A DNA stretch of 9,662 bases from Acinetobacter lwoffii (GTDB lineage: Bacteria; Pseudomonadota; Gammaproteobacteria; Pseudomonadales; Moraxellaceae). The stretch covers positions 1 to 9,662 of the forward strand of contig NZ_DCLL01000020.1 of the NCBI RefSeq assembly GCF_002321025.1. Direction: 5' to 3'. Position 1 is the first letter of the stretch. Every line of letters begins with the position of its first letter. Positions 1 to 7,042 of the stretch are shown here, piece by piece. Position numbers and translations under genes: made by a program. The notes beneath the pieces were generated by a model, which was not told where the DNA came from, made no database searches, and worked only from the letters and a program-made list of their open reading frames with translations.

Positions 1-16
1 TTATGTCGAACTCAGG

Positions 17-631
17 TTAATCTAGATTCATGCTAAACAGCTGATTAGATTTACAGATTTTCTTGGCAATATAATGAGATTTTCTTGTACGTATCAGGAT
101 AATCTGCGACTGAAAACCGAGTTCACCAAACTCAGGTTCTACCTGTACATAATGCAGTTGTCCATACTCATCTCGGACTCGTGCTTGCGCAGAAAAACCG
201 GGTCGGGCATTACCACTGGAAATCGTTGCCAGACGGCCAAGTAGATTGACATTATTCTTTTTATATTTGGGTGGAATGACCTGATCCAGACAGTGAATCA
301 TAAAGATAGTAAAAAAAGTCGCAATGATCAAAGCCGGAATAATCAGGTAATAAGCAGGCAGAAATTTAAATTCCTGAGAATAGATCAGGAACTGTAAAAC
401 ATAGCCGGCAAAGCTAAAATTCATCAGGAAGAAAAACACAATCAAGGTTTTGGAGAATTTGACGTTTAGTAGATCCATCTGCTGAAAGTCATAAGGTGAA
501 ATTTTTTGCAGAAACTTGCTGGGTCTGAGTCCAAAATAGAAACCAATGGTTTTCACCACACCGAACAGAATAATCGCCAATAAACTCAGATGAAAAGGCA
601 TCAGGTTATAGTCTAGAAAAAATGCAGGCAT
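17..631 (-). CDS. YqiJ-like inner-membrane protein with C-terminal OB-fold
   Basis: Predicted 204-residue inner-membrane protein. Three hydrophobic segments lie at about residues 12-34, 61-84 and 93-115, followed by a soluble domain at about 128-190 that contains LLGRLATISSG and DEYGQLHYVQVEPEFGELG. This layout and the GQ(I/L)HY..EPE.G block match what I recall of E. coli YqiJ (209 aa), whose C-terminus is an OB-fold of the NfeD type. YqiJ proteins are normally encoded beside a flotillin (YqiK) and are thought to act with it in membrane microdomains; a flotillin gene would lie off the left edge, which is not visible. I chose the ATG at 631 because MPAFFLDYN aligns with the YqiJ N-terminus and it starts 19 nt after the Rieske stop. 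An in-frame ATG at 676 would add 15 residues and overlap the Rieske gene. Neither start has a good ribosome binding site, so coupling to upstream translation is likely. Family moderately sure; exact role unknown. Confidence 0.72.
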   Translation of the reverse strand: MPAFFLDYNLMPFHLSLLAIILFGVVKTIGFYFGLRPSKFLQKISPYDFQQMDLLNVKFSKTLIVFFFLMNFSFAGYVLQFLIYSQEFKFLPAYYLIIPALIIATFFTIFMIHCLDQVIPPKYKKNNVNLLGRLATISSGNARPGFSAQARVRDEYGQLHYVQVEPEFGELGFQSQIILIRTRKSHYIAKKICKSNQLFSMNLD

Positions 632-650
632 GGTGAAGTCCGTTTTAGTC

Positions 651-974
651 TTATTCTGAGAGGTAAATTCCACCATCAGAATGCACGGTAATCTCTACTT
701 TTTCAAGTGCTTGACCTTGGCAAGGCCCAGAAATGCATTCACCGCTTTCTACCAGAAACAAGGCACCATGCGTGGAGCACTCAATAAATTCCTGATCACG
801 ATCCAGAAACTGGTTTTCCAGAAATTCCAGTTCGACCTGCAAATGCGGACACAGGTTTTGATAGGCATAGAAGGCACCGTCACGCTGTGTGATAAAGATA
901 TTATCTCCATCTGGTAGTTCAAAAGAGCGTGCTTCGCGCTCTGGAACATCTTCGGTCATGCAAATTTTAAACAT
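651..974 (-). CDS. Rieske [2Fe-2S] ferredoxin-like protein
   Basis: A 107-residue stand-alone Rieske domain. The cluster ligands are visible as C42-P-H44 and C66-S-T-H69, followed by a C80-x-S-G-P-C85 segment typical of the Rieske fold near the cluster. There is no signal peptide or membrane segment, so it should be a cytoplasmic electron carrier or a small subunit of an oxygenase-type or assimilatory enzyme; no partner oxygenase is in the window. I chose the ATG at 974 because it forms a TAATG overlap with the kinase stop codon and has an AAGGA site nine bases upstream. The in-frame ATG at 983 abuts that AAGGA and has no room for ribosome binding. It is almost certainly cotranslated with the kinase. 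The redox partner cannot be told from sequence. Confidence 0.88.
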   Translation of the reverse strand: MFKICMTEDVPEREARSFELPDGDNIFITQRDGAFYAYQNLCPHLQVELEFLENQFLDRDQEFIECSTHGALFLVESGECISGPCQGQALEKVEITVHSDGGIYLSE

Positions 975-1978
975 TAAGCACATTCCTTTTGAAAGTCTTG
1001 TAATAATGCCGCATAGTCTTCAACTGTCAGGCGCGGACCAAATTGTGAAACCACTTGGCTCGAAATGAGAATCGCCAGTTCAGCCGCAGCTTGAAGGCCC
1101 AGATTAGCATTCAATCCGTACAGGAAAGCCCCGGCAAAAGCGTCACCGGCACCGTTGGCATCTACCGCAGTGACTTTGCGACCTGGAACAGTAAAGGTGT
1201 TCTGATGATCAGAAATCAATGCGCCTTCAGCTGACAATGTAATGACAACGTGTTGACTGATTGTTTTTAATTTAAGCAGGGCCGCATCAATATTATCTGT
1301 TTCTGTATACATCAGCGCTTCTTGCTGATTACATAACAGCAAGTCTACGCCGTCGGCAATCATTTCATCCAAACCGGCACGGGCATATTGCACCATGGCA
1401 GGATCAGATAAAGTTAGAGCAATTTTAACGCCATTAGCACGGGCAATATCACGTGCTTGTTTTACCGCATGACGTGCCGTTTCAGAAGTTGATAAATAAC
1501 CTTCGAGATATAGCCATTTCGCGCTATGTAGTGCGCTGAAATCAATTTGTTGATCAGTCAGTTCGGCCGTAATACCCAGATAGGTATGCATGGTACGTTC
1601 AGAATCAGGACTGACCAGAACCATACAGGTTCCTGTCACACCTTCACTGATTGATTGGGTGGTAGTCTTAATGCCGGCATCATTCAAACCTTGCAGGTAG
1701 ATTTGTCCCAGTTCGTCATTTCCGACACGACAGCCATAAAATGCAGAACCACCGAGTGCAGAAAATGCCACGGTAGTGTTGGCTGCTGAACCGCCTGAAG
1801 CCTGCCCCTTATACACTTGAGTCGCTTGAAGATTTTGATAAAGAGTGGCCTGAGTCTCACCATCTGCAAGTTGCATGGTGCCTTTTTGCAAGTGATGTGC
1901 AGTTAAAAAGTCATCAGAAACTTTAAATTCTTGGTCAATCAGCGCATTACCAATCGCAAAAAGATCAACAGTTGCCAT
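974..1978 (-). CDS. PfkB-family carbohydrate/nucleoside kinase, adenosine kinase-like
   Basis: A 334-residue ribokinase-fold (PfkB) kinase expected to transfer phosphate from ATP to a nucleoside or sugar in the cytoplasm. The N-terminal IGNALID start and the GGSAANT substrate-side motif (residues 62-68) are the first PfkB signature. The C-terminal DANGAGDAFAG (273-283) is the second signature: it holds the GAGD anion hole and catalytic base D279. Length and the IGNALID/GGSAANT combination fit the adenosine kinase-like subgroup, so purine nucleoside salvage is the likeliest role, but inosine, guanosine or a sugar cannot be excluded. The ATG at 1978 is preferred over the in-frame TTG at 1984. 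No strong ribosome binding site precedes it, and I could not find a convincing promoter on the minus strand between 1979 and 2160. It is the first gene of the three-gene leftward operon. Confidence 0.88.
   Translation of the reverse strand: MATVDLFAIGNALIDQEFKVSDDFLTAHHLQKGTMQLADGETQATLYQNLQATQVYKGQASGGSAANTTVAFSALGGSAFYGCRVGNDELGQIYLQGLNDAGIKTTTQSISEGVTGTCMVLVSPDSERTMHTYLGITAELTDQQIDFSALHSAKWLYLEGYLSTSETARHAVKQARDIARANGVKIALTLSDPAMVQYARAGLDEMIADGVDLLLCNQQEALMYTETDNIDAALLKLKTISQHVVITLSAEGALISDHQNTFTVPGRKVTAVDANGAGDAFAGAFLYGLNANLGLQAAAELAILISSQVVSQFGPRLTVEDYAALLQDFQKECA
984..988 (-). promoter_or_regulatory. Ribosome binding site of the Rieske gene, inside the kinase gene
   Basis: The minus strand reads AAGGA here, nine bases before the ATG at 974. 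It lies within the last codons of the kinase gene. Its position excludes the ATG at 983, which follows with no spacing, and sets the Rieske start at the TAATG overlap. Confidence 0.65.
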
Positions 1979-2145
1979 GTTCAAATATCACATTAAAAAT
2001 GAAAGTCCTAAGTTTACACGATTGCTTGGGATTGCTGTAGTTTGCTGAATCATTTTCAAATACTTTTCAAAAATGCTGTATTTTGTTCAGCAGCTATCTT
2101 TGGTCTAAAAACTGACTTATTTTTGTGCACTGGTGCGCCGTAGCA

Positions 2146-2175
2146 TTGATTTAAGGATCACATTTTATTTATAAA
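2146..2175 (+). promoter_or_regulatory. Candidate sigma70 promoter of the GNAT gene
   Basis: A TTGATT -35 (2146-2151, 4 of 6 consensus bases) is separated by 18 bp from a TATAAA -10 (2170-2175, 5 of 6). Transcription would begin near 2182, giving a leader of about 73 nt before the GNAT ATG. This is the best plus-strand match in the divergent region 1979-2254. Apart from it I see only short repeated ATTGCT and TTTTCAAA words there and no clear operator. Confidence 0.4.
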
Positions 2176-2254
2176 GAGATATCGCTCCTGGCATGATACT
2201 TTAAGTCGCTTGGCAACTGTCATTCTTCACAACAATTTCAAATAGTGTGCGTAT

Positions 2255-2707
2255 ATGAATATTAAAATTGTAACAGCCGAACAACTCCCGGATCAGATCG
2301 AAACACTGGCAACTCTGGCACGTAAAGAAGGCTATAATTTGGTAGATAAGTTAATAGAAGAATATCGCACCGGGAAAAACTGCTTTAGCCACGCCAATGA
2401 ATATCTGGTGGTGGCGCATGATGGCAAGAAACTGGTTGCTTGTGGCGGCTTAAACCAGCAATGGGGAGATAACGGCATTGAAGACCGCATTGGTCGGGTA
2501 CGTCGTTTCTATGTGCATCCAAAATATCGTCAGCATGGGGTAGGCAAACAGCTTTTGGCCTACCTAGAGCAATTGGCACGTCCGCATTATTCAGCTTTGT
2601 GCCTGCAAACAGATACCCGACTGGCCGCCAGTTTTTATCAAAAGCAGAATTATGTATTTGTGGAAAACAATCCAAGCTATAACTATTTTAAATATCTGAT
2701 TTCTTAA
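2255..2707 (+). CDS. GNAT-family N-acetyltransferase
   Basis: A 150-residue single-domain GNAT protein, predicted to move an acetyl group from acetyl-CoA to an amine; the acceptor cannot be read from sequence. The acetyl-CoA binding motif A is clear at residues 82-101: a VRRFYVHPKYR strand followed by the R-x-x-G-x-G pyrophosphate loop (RQHGVG, 92-97) and helix. Motif B-like residues FYQKQNY lie at 127-133. No signal peptide or membrane segment is present, so it is cytoplasmic. It is a lone gene diverging from the kinase operon and followed by a hairpin and a new promoter, so it is probably monocistronic. No Shine-Dalgarno sequence is visible before the ATG at 2255, which suggests weak translation. 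Confidence 0.9.
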   Translation: MNIKIVTAEQLPDQIETLATLARKEGYNLVDKLIEEYRTGKNCFSHANEYLVVAHDGKKLVACGGLNQQWGDNGIEDRIGRVRRFYVHPKYRQHGVGKQLLAYLEQLARPHYSALCLQTDTRLAASFYQKQNYVFVENNPSYNYFKYLIS

Positions 2708-2720
2708 GCTTGTAAATACT

Positions 2721-2730
2721 CATCTAGATG
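2721..2730. repeat. Perfect 10-bp palindrome
   Basis: CATCTAGATG reads the same on both strands and lies 13 bp after the GNAT stop codon. It could be part of a protein-binding site or chance; nothing else supports a function. Confidence 0.35.
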
Positions 2731-2734
2731 CAGG

Positions 2735-2777
2735 AAGTAAATTTGATGATTTAATTTTCAAATGATCAAGTTTACTT
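2735..2777. repeat. Long AT-rich inverted repeat (hairpin) after the GNAT gene
   Basis: Bases 2735-2752 pair with 2760-2777 over 18 positions, with one G-G mismatch (2748/2764) and one T-G wobble (2742/2770), leaving a 7-nt loop (2753-2759). The outer arms are AAGTAAA and TTTACTT; the inner arms contain TTGAT and ATCAA. No T-run follows, so it is not a typical intrinsic terminator. It could stabilise the 3' end of the GNAT message, slow polymerase, or be an operator upstream of the protease promoter. Confidence 0.6.
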
Positions 2778-2805
2778 AATTCGATCAAAATCCTCGGTTT
2801 TCAAC

Positions 2806-2835
2806 GTGAATAATTCAGATAACTAAAGCTATAAT
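2806..2835 (+). promoter_or_regulatory. Promoter of the M16 protease-pldA operon
   Basis: A perfect TATAAT -10 box lies at 2830-2835. The -35 region is weak: GTGAAT (2806-2811, 18-bp spacer) or TGAATA (2807-2812, 17-bp spacer), each 3 of 6. Transcription would start near 2842, about 30 nt before the protease ATG at 2873. The upstream in-frame ATG at 2834 shares bases with this -10 box and so would not be in the mRNA. Confidence 0.55.
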
Positions 2836-2846
2836 GCGCTTAGTTA
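2820..2846. promoter_or_regulatory. Dyad flanking the -10 box, possible operator
   Basis: TAACTAA (2820-2826) and TTAGTTA (2840-2846) are perfect inverted arms of 7 bp around the TATAAT box. A second, inner GC/GC pair (2828-2829 and 2836-2837) is offset by half a base. Such a dyad could be a repressor site overlapping the promoter. No regulator gene is adjacent, so this is suggestive only. Confidence 0.3.
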
Positions 2847-2862
2847 TTTTAATTAAAGCATT

Positions 2863-2867
2863 AGGAG
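2863..2867 (+). promoter_or_regulatory. Ribosome binding site of the M16 protease
   Basis: AGGAG lies five bases before the ATG at 2873. It fixes the start there rather than at the in-frame ATG at 2834. Confidence 0.8.
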
Positions 2868-2872
2868 ATCGC

Positions 2873-5812
2873 ATGACTGTAGATGTCACTGAAACCATTT
2901 CTCAAACTGTACATCCTGCGTTTCAGTTGGTACGTCAACAACATGTTGAAGCTTTAGACATTTTCGTGTCTGAATATAAACATAAAGTGACTGGCGCCAC
3001 GCATTATCATCTGGCGACCAATCACGACGAAAATGTCTTTCTGGTGGCGTTTCGTACCCAGCCGATGGATTCTAAAGGCGAAGCACATATTCTGGAACAT
3101 ACTGCGCTGTGTGGTTCAGAGAAATTCCCGGTGCGTGATCCATTCTTCCTGATGATTCGCCGTTCACTAAATACCTTCATGAATGCCTTTACTGCGGCTG
3201 ACTGGACTGCATATCCATTTGCGACGCAGAATAGCAAAGATTTCCAGAACCTGCTCGAAGTGTATATGGATGCAGCATTTGCTGCGAACCTGAATCCACT
3301 GGATTTTGCCCAGGAAGGCATTCGCATTGAGCTGGAAAATGGCGAGCCTGTCTATAAAGGCGTAGTTTTTAATGAAATGAAAGGTGCGATGAGTTCGCCT
3401 TCAGATCAGCTTTATCACACGCTGGCGCATCATTTATTCCCGAATACGACCTATCACTATAATTCTGGTGGGGATCCTAAAGATATTCCTGATCTGACTT
3501 ACCAGGAGTTAGTTGATTTCTATAAGTCACATTACCATCCAAGTAATGCAGTCTTCATGACCTTTGGCAATAAAACAGCATTCGAACTGCAAGAGCAGTT
3601 TGAAAATCTGGCATTGTCCAAATTTGAAAAAGGTCAGACGCTGTATCCAACACCTGAAACCCGTTTGACTGCACCATTGACGGTGACAGACAGCTATGCT
3701 GTTGATGCTGAAGACCTGCAGGACAAGACCTATCATGTGCTGTCATGGTTATTGCCAGAAGCCAGTGACATTAAACTGCGTTTAGGTATGCGTTTAGTTG
3801 AAGGTATCTTGTTAGAAGATTCAGCATCACCACTGCGTCATTATCTGGAAACGTGTGGTTATGCTGATGCAACAGGTCCATTCATGGGCGTGGATGATTC
3901 TAATTTTGAAATGACTTTCTACTGTGCGGTACAGGGTTCAAATCCTGAACATGCAGAAGAATTTAAAAATGGTGTGTTTAAGGTTCTGGAAGAGGTTGCG
4001 TCTAAACCGGTTGATCAGAACATGGTCGATGCGATTCTGCATCAAATTGAATTGCATCAGCGTGAAATCAATGGTGATGGTACGCCGTATGGTCTGAGCC
4101 TGATTCTGAGCGGTTTGGGCAGCGCAATTCATCACCGTGATCCGGTCGAAGTTTGGGATGTGGACTCTGCGATTGCCGCAGTTAAGGAAGAACTGCAAGA
4201 TCCAATGTGGCTTTCCAATCTGATCAAAGAGCATTTGCTGGATAATCCGCATCGTGTCCAATTGACACTGGTTCCGGATGCGACTAAATCTGCCAAAGAA
4301 GCAGCGGATGAAAAAGCGCGTCTGGCTGAAATTGGCAAGAATCTGACTGAAGAACAGAAAGCTGAAATTATTGCGCAGACTGAAGCATTGAATGTGCGTC
4401 AGGACACGCCGGATGACTTGAATTTATTGCCGAAAGTCGGTCTGGAAGATGTCCCTGCGGAATTGCAAATTTTTCAAGGCCAGTTGCGTGAGATTATCTG
4501 TAACCGTGTTGATACGCCGTTGAACCTGTATCATGCCGGCACCAATGGGATTTATTATCAACAGGTTCTGGTCAATATTCCGGATGAAGTGGTGCAGTCG
4601 CCTTACTTTAACCTGCTGTCGATCCTGATGGGTGAAGTTGGTGCGGGTGAGTATGATTATCTTGAGTTCCAGCAACTGCAAACAGCGGTAAGTGGCGGTC
4701 TGGGCATGGGCGCATCTTTGCGTTCTAAAGTCGATGACAAAAACAAGATTACTGCCTGGTTGACGCTAACGACCAAATCTTTGGTGAATCATCTCGATGC
4801 GATCCGTCTGTTAAAGATTGGTTTTGAACAGCTTCGTTTTGATGAAAAAGACCGTATTATCGAGCTGTTACAACAGCGTAAAACGCGCTGGCAGTCACGT
4901 ATTTCCGGTTCTGGACATAGCTATGCAATGCAAACGGCTTCACGCCAGCATAGTGCATTGGCTTTGCGTGATTATCACAATACCGGTTTGGGTGCATTGA
5001 ACTGGCTGATCGAACTGGTGTCGAAGATCGAAAAAGATCCGGCTGAATATGATCTGCTGATTGACGAGTTAAAACGAATTCATCGTGTCTTGTTGCAAGC
5101 GCCGATGCAGTTCCTGTTAGTCTGTGAAGAGCCGCAGTCTGTGCATCTGATCGAAGAAATTCAGAATGTCTGGGACAAACTTGCGGTTGATCCAGCACCG
5201 GTTGCACTGACTCAAGTCGAAAAACTGACCCATGATCAGCACGAAGCCTGGTTGATTCAAGCCAATGTCCAGTTCTGTGCGGCTGCTTATCCGGCAGTTG
5301 AAGTTTCACATCCTGATGCTGCTGCATTGATGGTACTGGCGGGTTATTTGCGTAATGGCTTCCTGCACAGCGCCATTCGTGAAAAAGGCGGTGCCTATGG
5401 TGGTGGTGCGAGCTATGACGGCAATGCCTGTTCGTTCCGTTTCTACAGCTATCGTGACCCACGTCTGGCAGAAACTTTCCAGGATTTTGATGCGAGTATC
5501 CAGTGGTTACTCAATGCACCACAACAGCCACACCAGTTGGAAGAAGCCATTCTGGGTCTGATTGCCAGCATGGATAAACCGGGTTCACCGGCAGGCGAAG
5601 CCATTACTGCATGTTATTCCTACCTGCATCAACGTACGCCAGCGTTCCGTAAAAAATTACGTGAACGTTTATTGAATGTCACATTGGATGATTTGCAGCG
5701 TGTTGCACAGACCTATCTGGTCGAGCAGCAGGCGACGAAAGCAGTTGTGGCACCAGTGGCAAAACGTGAAATGCTGGAGCAGCTTGGTTTTGTAATTCAA
5801 CAAGTTCTATAA
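2873..5812 (+). CDS. M16C (PreP/Cym1-like) insulinase-family zinc metalloprotease
   Basis: A 979-residue double-length pitrilysin-type peptidase. The inverted zinc motif H72-I-L-E75-H76 carries two ligands and the catalytic base, and the downstream NEMKG supplies the third ligand E168. HILEHTALCGSEKFPVRDPF and GVVFNEMKG are characteristic of the M16C presequence protease subgroup. In the C-terminal half R836 and Y842 (REKGGAYGGG) match in motif and spacing the Arg/Tyr pair that completes the active site in PreP. The family degrades short unstructured peptides inside a closed chamber. With no signal peptide it should be cytoplasmic and act in peptide turnover. Both halves are present and uninterrupted, so the enzyme should be active. 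It is the first gene of an operon with pldA, which starts 21 nt after its stop. Confidence 0.93.
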   Translation: MTVDVTETISQTVHPAFQLVRQQHVEALDIFVSEYKHKVTGATHYHLATNHDENVFLVAFRTQPMDSKGEAHILEHTALCGSEKFPVRDPFFLMIRRSLNTFMNAFTAADWTAYPFATQNSKDFQNLLEVYMDAAFAANLNPLDFAQEGIRIELENGEPVYKGVVFNEMKGAMSSPSDQLYHTLAHHLFPNTTYHYNSGGDPKDIPDLTYQELVDFYKSHYHPSNAVFMTFGNKTAFELQEQFENLALSKFEKGQTLYPTPETRLTAPLTVTDSYAVDAEDLQDKTYHVLSWLLPEASDIKLRLGMRLVEGILLEDSASPLRHYLETCGYADATGPFMGVDDSNFEMTFYCAVQGSNPEHAEEFKNGVFKVLEEVASKPVDQNMVDAILHQIELHQREINGDGTPYGLSLILSGLGSAIHHRDPVEVWDVDSAIAAVKEELQDPMWLSNLIKEHLLDNPHRVQLTLVPDATKSAKEAADEKARLAEIGKNLTEEQKAEIIAQTEALNVRQDTPDDLNLLPKVGLEDVPAELQIFQGQLREIICNRVDTPLNLYHAGTNGIYYQQVLVNIPDEVVQSPYFNLLSILMGEVGAGEYDYLEFQQLQTAVSGGLGMGASLRSKVDDKNKITAWLTLTTKSLVNHLDAIRLLKIGFEQLRFDEKDRIIELLQQRKTRWQSRISGSGHSYAMQTASRQHSALALRDYHNTGLGALNWLIELVSKIEKDPAEYDLLIDELKRIHRVLLQAPMQFLLVCEEPQSVHLIEEIQNVWDKLAVDPAPVALTQVEKLTHDQHEAWLIQANVQFCAAAYPAVEVSHPDAAALMVLAGYLRNGFLHSAIREKGGAYGGGASYDGNACSFRFYSYRDPRLAETFQDFDASIQWLLNAPQQPHQLEEAILGLIASMDKPGSPAGEAITACYSYLHQRTPAFRKKLRERLLNVTLDDLQRVAQTYLVEQQATKAVVAPVAKREMLEQLGFVIQQVL

Positions 5813-5821
5813 ATAAAAAGA

Positions 5822-5827
5822 AGAGGA
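5822..5827 (+). promoter_or_regulatory. Ribosome binding site of pldA
   Basis: AGAGGA lies six bases before the ATG at 5834, within the 21-nt gap after the protease stop. It supports independent initiation on a shared message. Confidence 0.7.
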
Positions 5828-5833
5828 TAAGGG

Positions 5834-6973
5834 ATGGCGCTTAATTTGTTTAAGCGCTCAACTCTGCAGCTGAGCGTATTGCTGGGCTGTGCAGTTGGGA
5901 CGCAAGTGAATGCGGAAGAAATAGTAGTTAACAGCCCCATGCCGGCAACGGCCGAAGCCTGTGCCGCACTGGAAAGTAGTGCAGAGCGTCTGGCTTGCTA
6001 TGATGCTTTATTTAAAATTCCGGTCACTGAGAAGCCTGCAATCGTTTCTGAACGTCGTGCAGCAGCAGAAATTGCGCCTGAGCCCGACAATTTAAAAGCG
6101 AAAATTGGTCAAACCGTTTCCAATATTTATGCTTCTGAAGGATCAAAGCTGACGCCGAATCTGTCTTTGCTGGATAGCCGCTGGGAACTCTCTCCGGAAA
6201 GTAAATTAGGCACTTGGAACATCCGTTCTTATCAGCCAGTGTATTTGATGCCAGGTTTTTGGACATCAAAGAAAAATGAATTCCCTCAAAGTGAAAATCC
6301 GGAAAATACGGTGAAGGAAGATCAAAATCTCACCTCAACCGAAGCAAAGTTTCAGTTGTCTTTAAAGACCAAGGCAGTTGAAAATATCTTGGGCGATAAT
6401 GGTGATCTCTGGCTTGGTTATACTCAGTCTTCGCGTTGGCAGGTATATAACTCGGAAGAATCACGTCCGTTTCGTGAAACCAACTATGAACCTGAAGCAA
6501 GTTTAGTTTTTCGAACCAACTATGATCTTTTGGGTCTGAACTGGCGCATGTTGGGACTGACTATCAATCATCAGTCCAATGGTCGTTCTGATCCTTTATC
6601 ACGTAGCTGGAACCGGGTGATGCTGAATCTTGGTTTTGAAAAAGACAATTTTGCCTTGATGGTTCGTCCTTGGTATCGCTTTGAAGAGAAGCGAGAAGAT
6701 GATAACAATCCCGAAATCAAAAACTACATTGGCCGTGGAGACATGACCGCATTTTATCGTTATAAGGAGCATGATTTTTCATTGATGCTGCGACATACTT
6801 TAAAAGGTGGAGATGACAACCGTGGAGCCGTACAGTTCGACTGGTCATTCCCGATCAGTGGGCGTTTGCGTGGTCAATTCCAGCTATTTGATGGCTACGG
6901 AGAAAGTCTGATTGATTATAATCACCGTGCTACTTATGTCGGTTTAGGTGTCTCATTGATGAACTGGTTCTAG
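5834..6973 (+). CDS. pldA: Outer-membrane phospholipase A (PldA/OMPLA)
   Basis: A 379-residue outer-membrane beta-barrel phospholipase that hydrolyses acyl chains of phospholipids displaced to the outer leaflet. The active-site block HQSNGRSDPLSRSWNR gives H246, S248 and N260, with the same spacing as His142, Ser144 and Asn156 of E. coli; S256 matches the calcium ligand Ser152. NSEESRPFRETNYEP and GYGESLIDYN are further family blocks, and the protein ends in Phe as barrel proteins usually do. A signal peptide is present (K7, R8, a hydrophobic core to about 22, likely cut after VNA at 27). Compared with E. coli PldA (289 aa) there is a long N-terminal addition: residues 40-60 hold C43-AALESSAERLA-C55-YD, followed by a variable linker to about 110. 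The signal core contains LLGC (16-19), which resembles a lipobox. It is the second gene of the operon with the M16 protease. Confidence 0.95.
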   Translation: MALNLFKRSTLQLSVLLGCAVGTQVNAEEIVVNSPMPATAEACAALESSAERLACYDALFKIPVTEKPAIVSERRAAAEIAPEPDNLKAKIGQTVSNIYASEGSKLTPNLSLLDSRWELSPESKLGTWNIRSYQPVYLMPGFWTSKKNEFPQSENPENTVKEDQNLTSTEAKFQLSLKTKAVENILGDNGDLWLGYTQSSRWQVYNSEESRPFRETNYEPEASLVFRTNYDLLGLNWRMLGLTINHQSNGRSDPLSRSWNRVMLNLGFEKDNFALMVRPWYRFEEKREDDNNPEIKNYIGRGDMTAFYRYKEHDFSLMLRHTLKGGDDNRGAVQFDWSFPISGRLRGQFQLFDGYGESLIDYNHRATYVGLGVSLMNWF

Positions 6974-6974
6974 G

Positions 6975-6999
6975 ATTCCAACTTTAAACATTTTGGAAT
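6975..6999. repeat. Small stem-loop just after pldA
   Basis: ATTCCAA (6975-6981) and TTGGAAT (6993-6999) form a 7-bp stem with an 11-nt loop, directly after the pldA stop and before the main terminator. No T-run follows on either strand, so it is at most an accessory structure that protects the mRNA end. Confidence 0.4.
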
Positions 7000-7005
7000 G
7001 AAAAT

Positions 7006-7033
7006 AAAAAACCATGCTGCGGCATGGTTTTTT
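7006..7033. terminator. Bidirectional intrinsic terminator between pldA and ktrB
   Basis: A perfect 12-bp stem (7006-7017 with 7022-7033) built on ACCATGC/GCATGGT with a TGCG loop. The A-tract on one side and T-tract on the other give a U-run after the GC-rich hairpin in both directions. It sits between two converging genes, 32 bp after the pldA stop and 9 bp beyond the ktrB stop, and should end both transcripts. Confidence 0.92.
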
Positions 7034-7042
7034 ATAGGTGGA

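Noticed and set aside
681..917. A 78-codon open frame on the plus strand
   Set aside because: It is antisense to the Rieske gene, whose cluster ligands confirm the minus strand as coding.
1979..1984. A TTG start that would add two residues to the nucleoside kinase
   Set aside because: The ATG at 1978 is the stronger codon and gives the usual short lead into the IGNALID motif; nothing upstream favours TTG.
2044..2091. GCTGAA...TTCAGC inverted arms in the divergent region between kinase and GNAT genes
   Set aside because: Only 6-bp arms with 36 bases between them in AT-rich DNA; likely chance, and not positioned on a recognisable promoter.
2834..2872. A longer start for the M16 protease at ATG 2834
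   Set aside because: That ATG overlaps the TATAAT -10 box and has no ribosome binding site, while ATG 2873 has AGGAG five bases upstream and begins with a typical family N-terminus.
4857..5462. A 201-codon open frame on the minus strand, rich in His and Arg
   Set aside because: It lies wholly opposite the M16 protease gene, whose catalytic and conserved motifs are clear. Its composition is what antisense of codon-biased DNA gives, and it has no recognisable motif.
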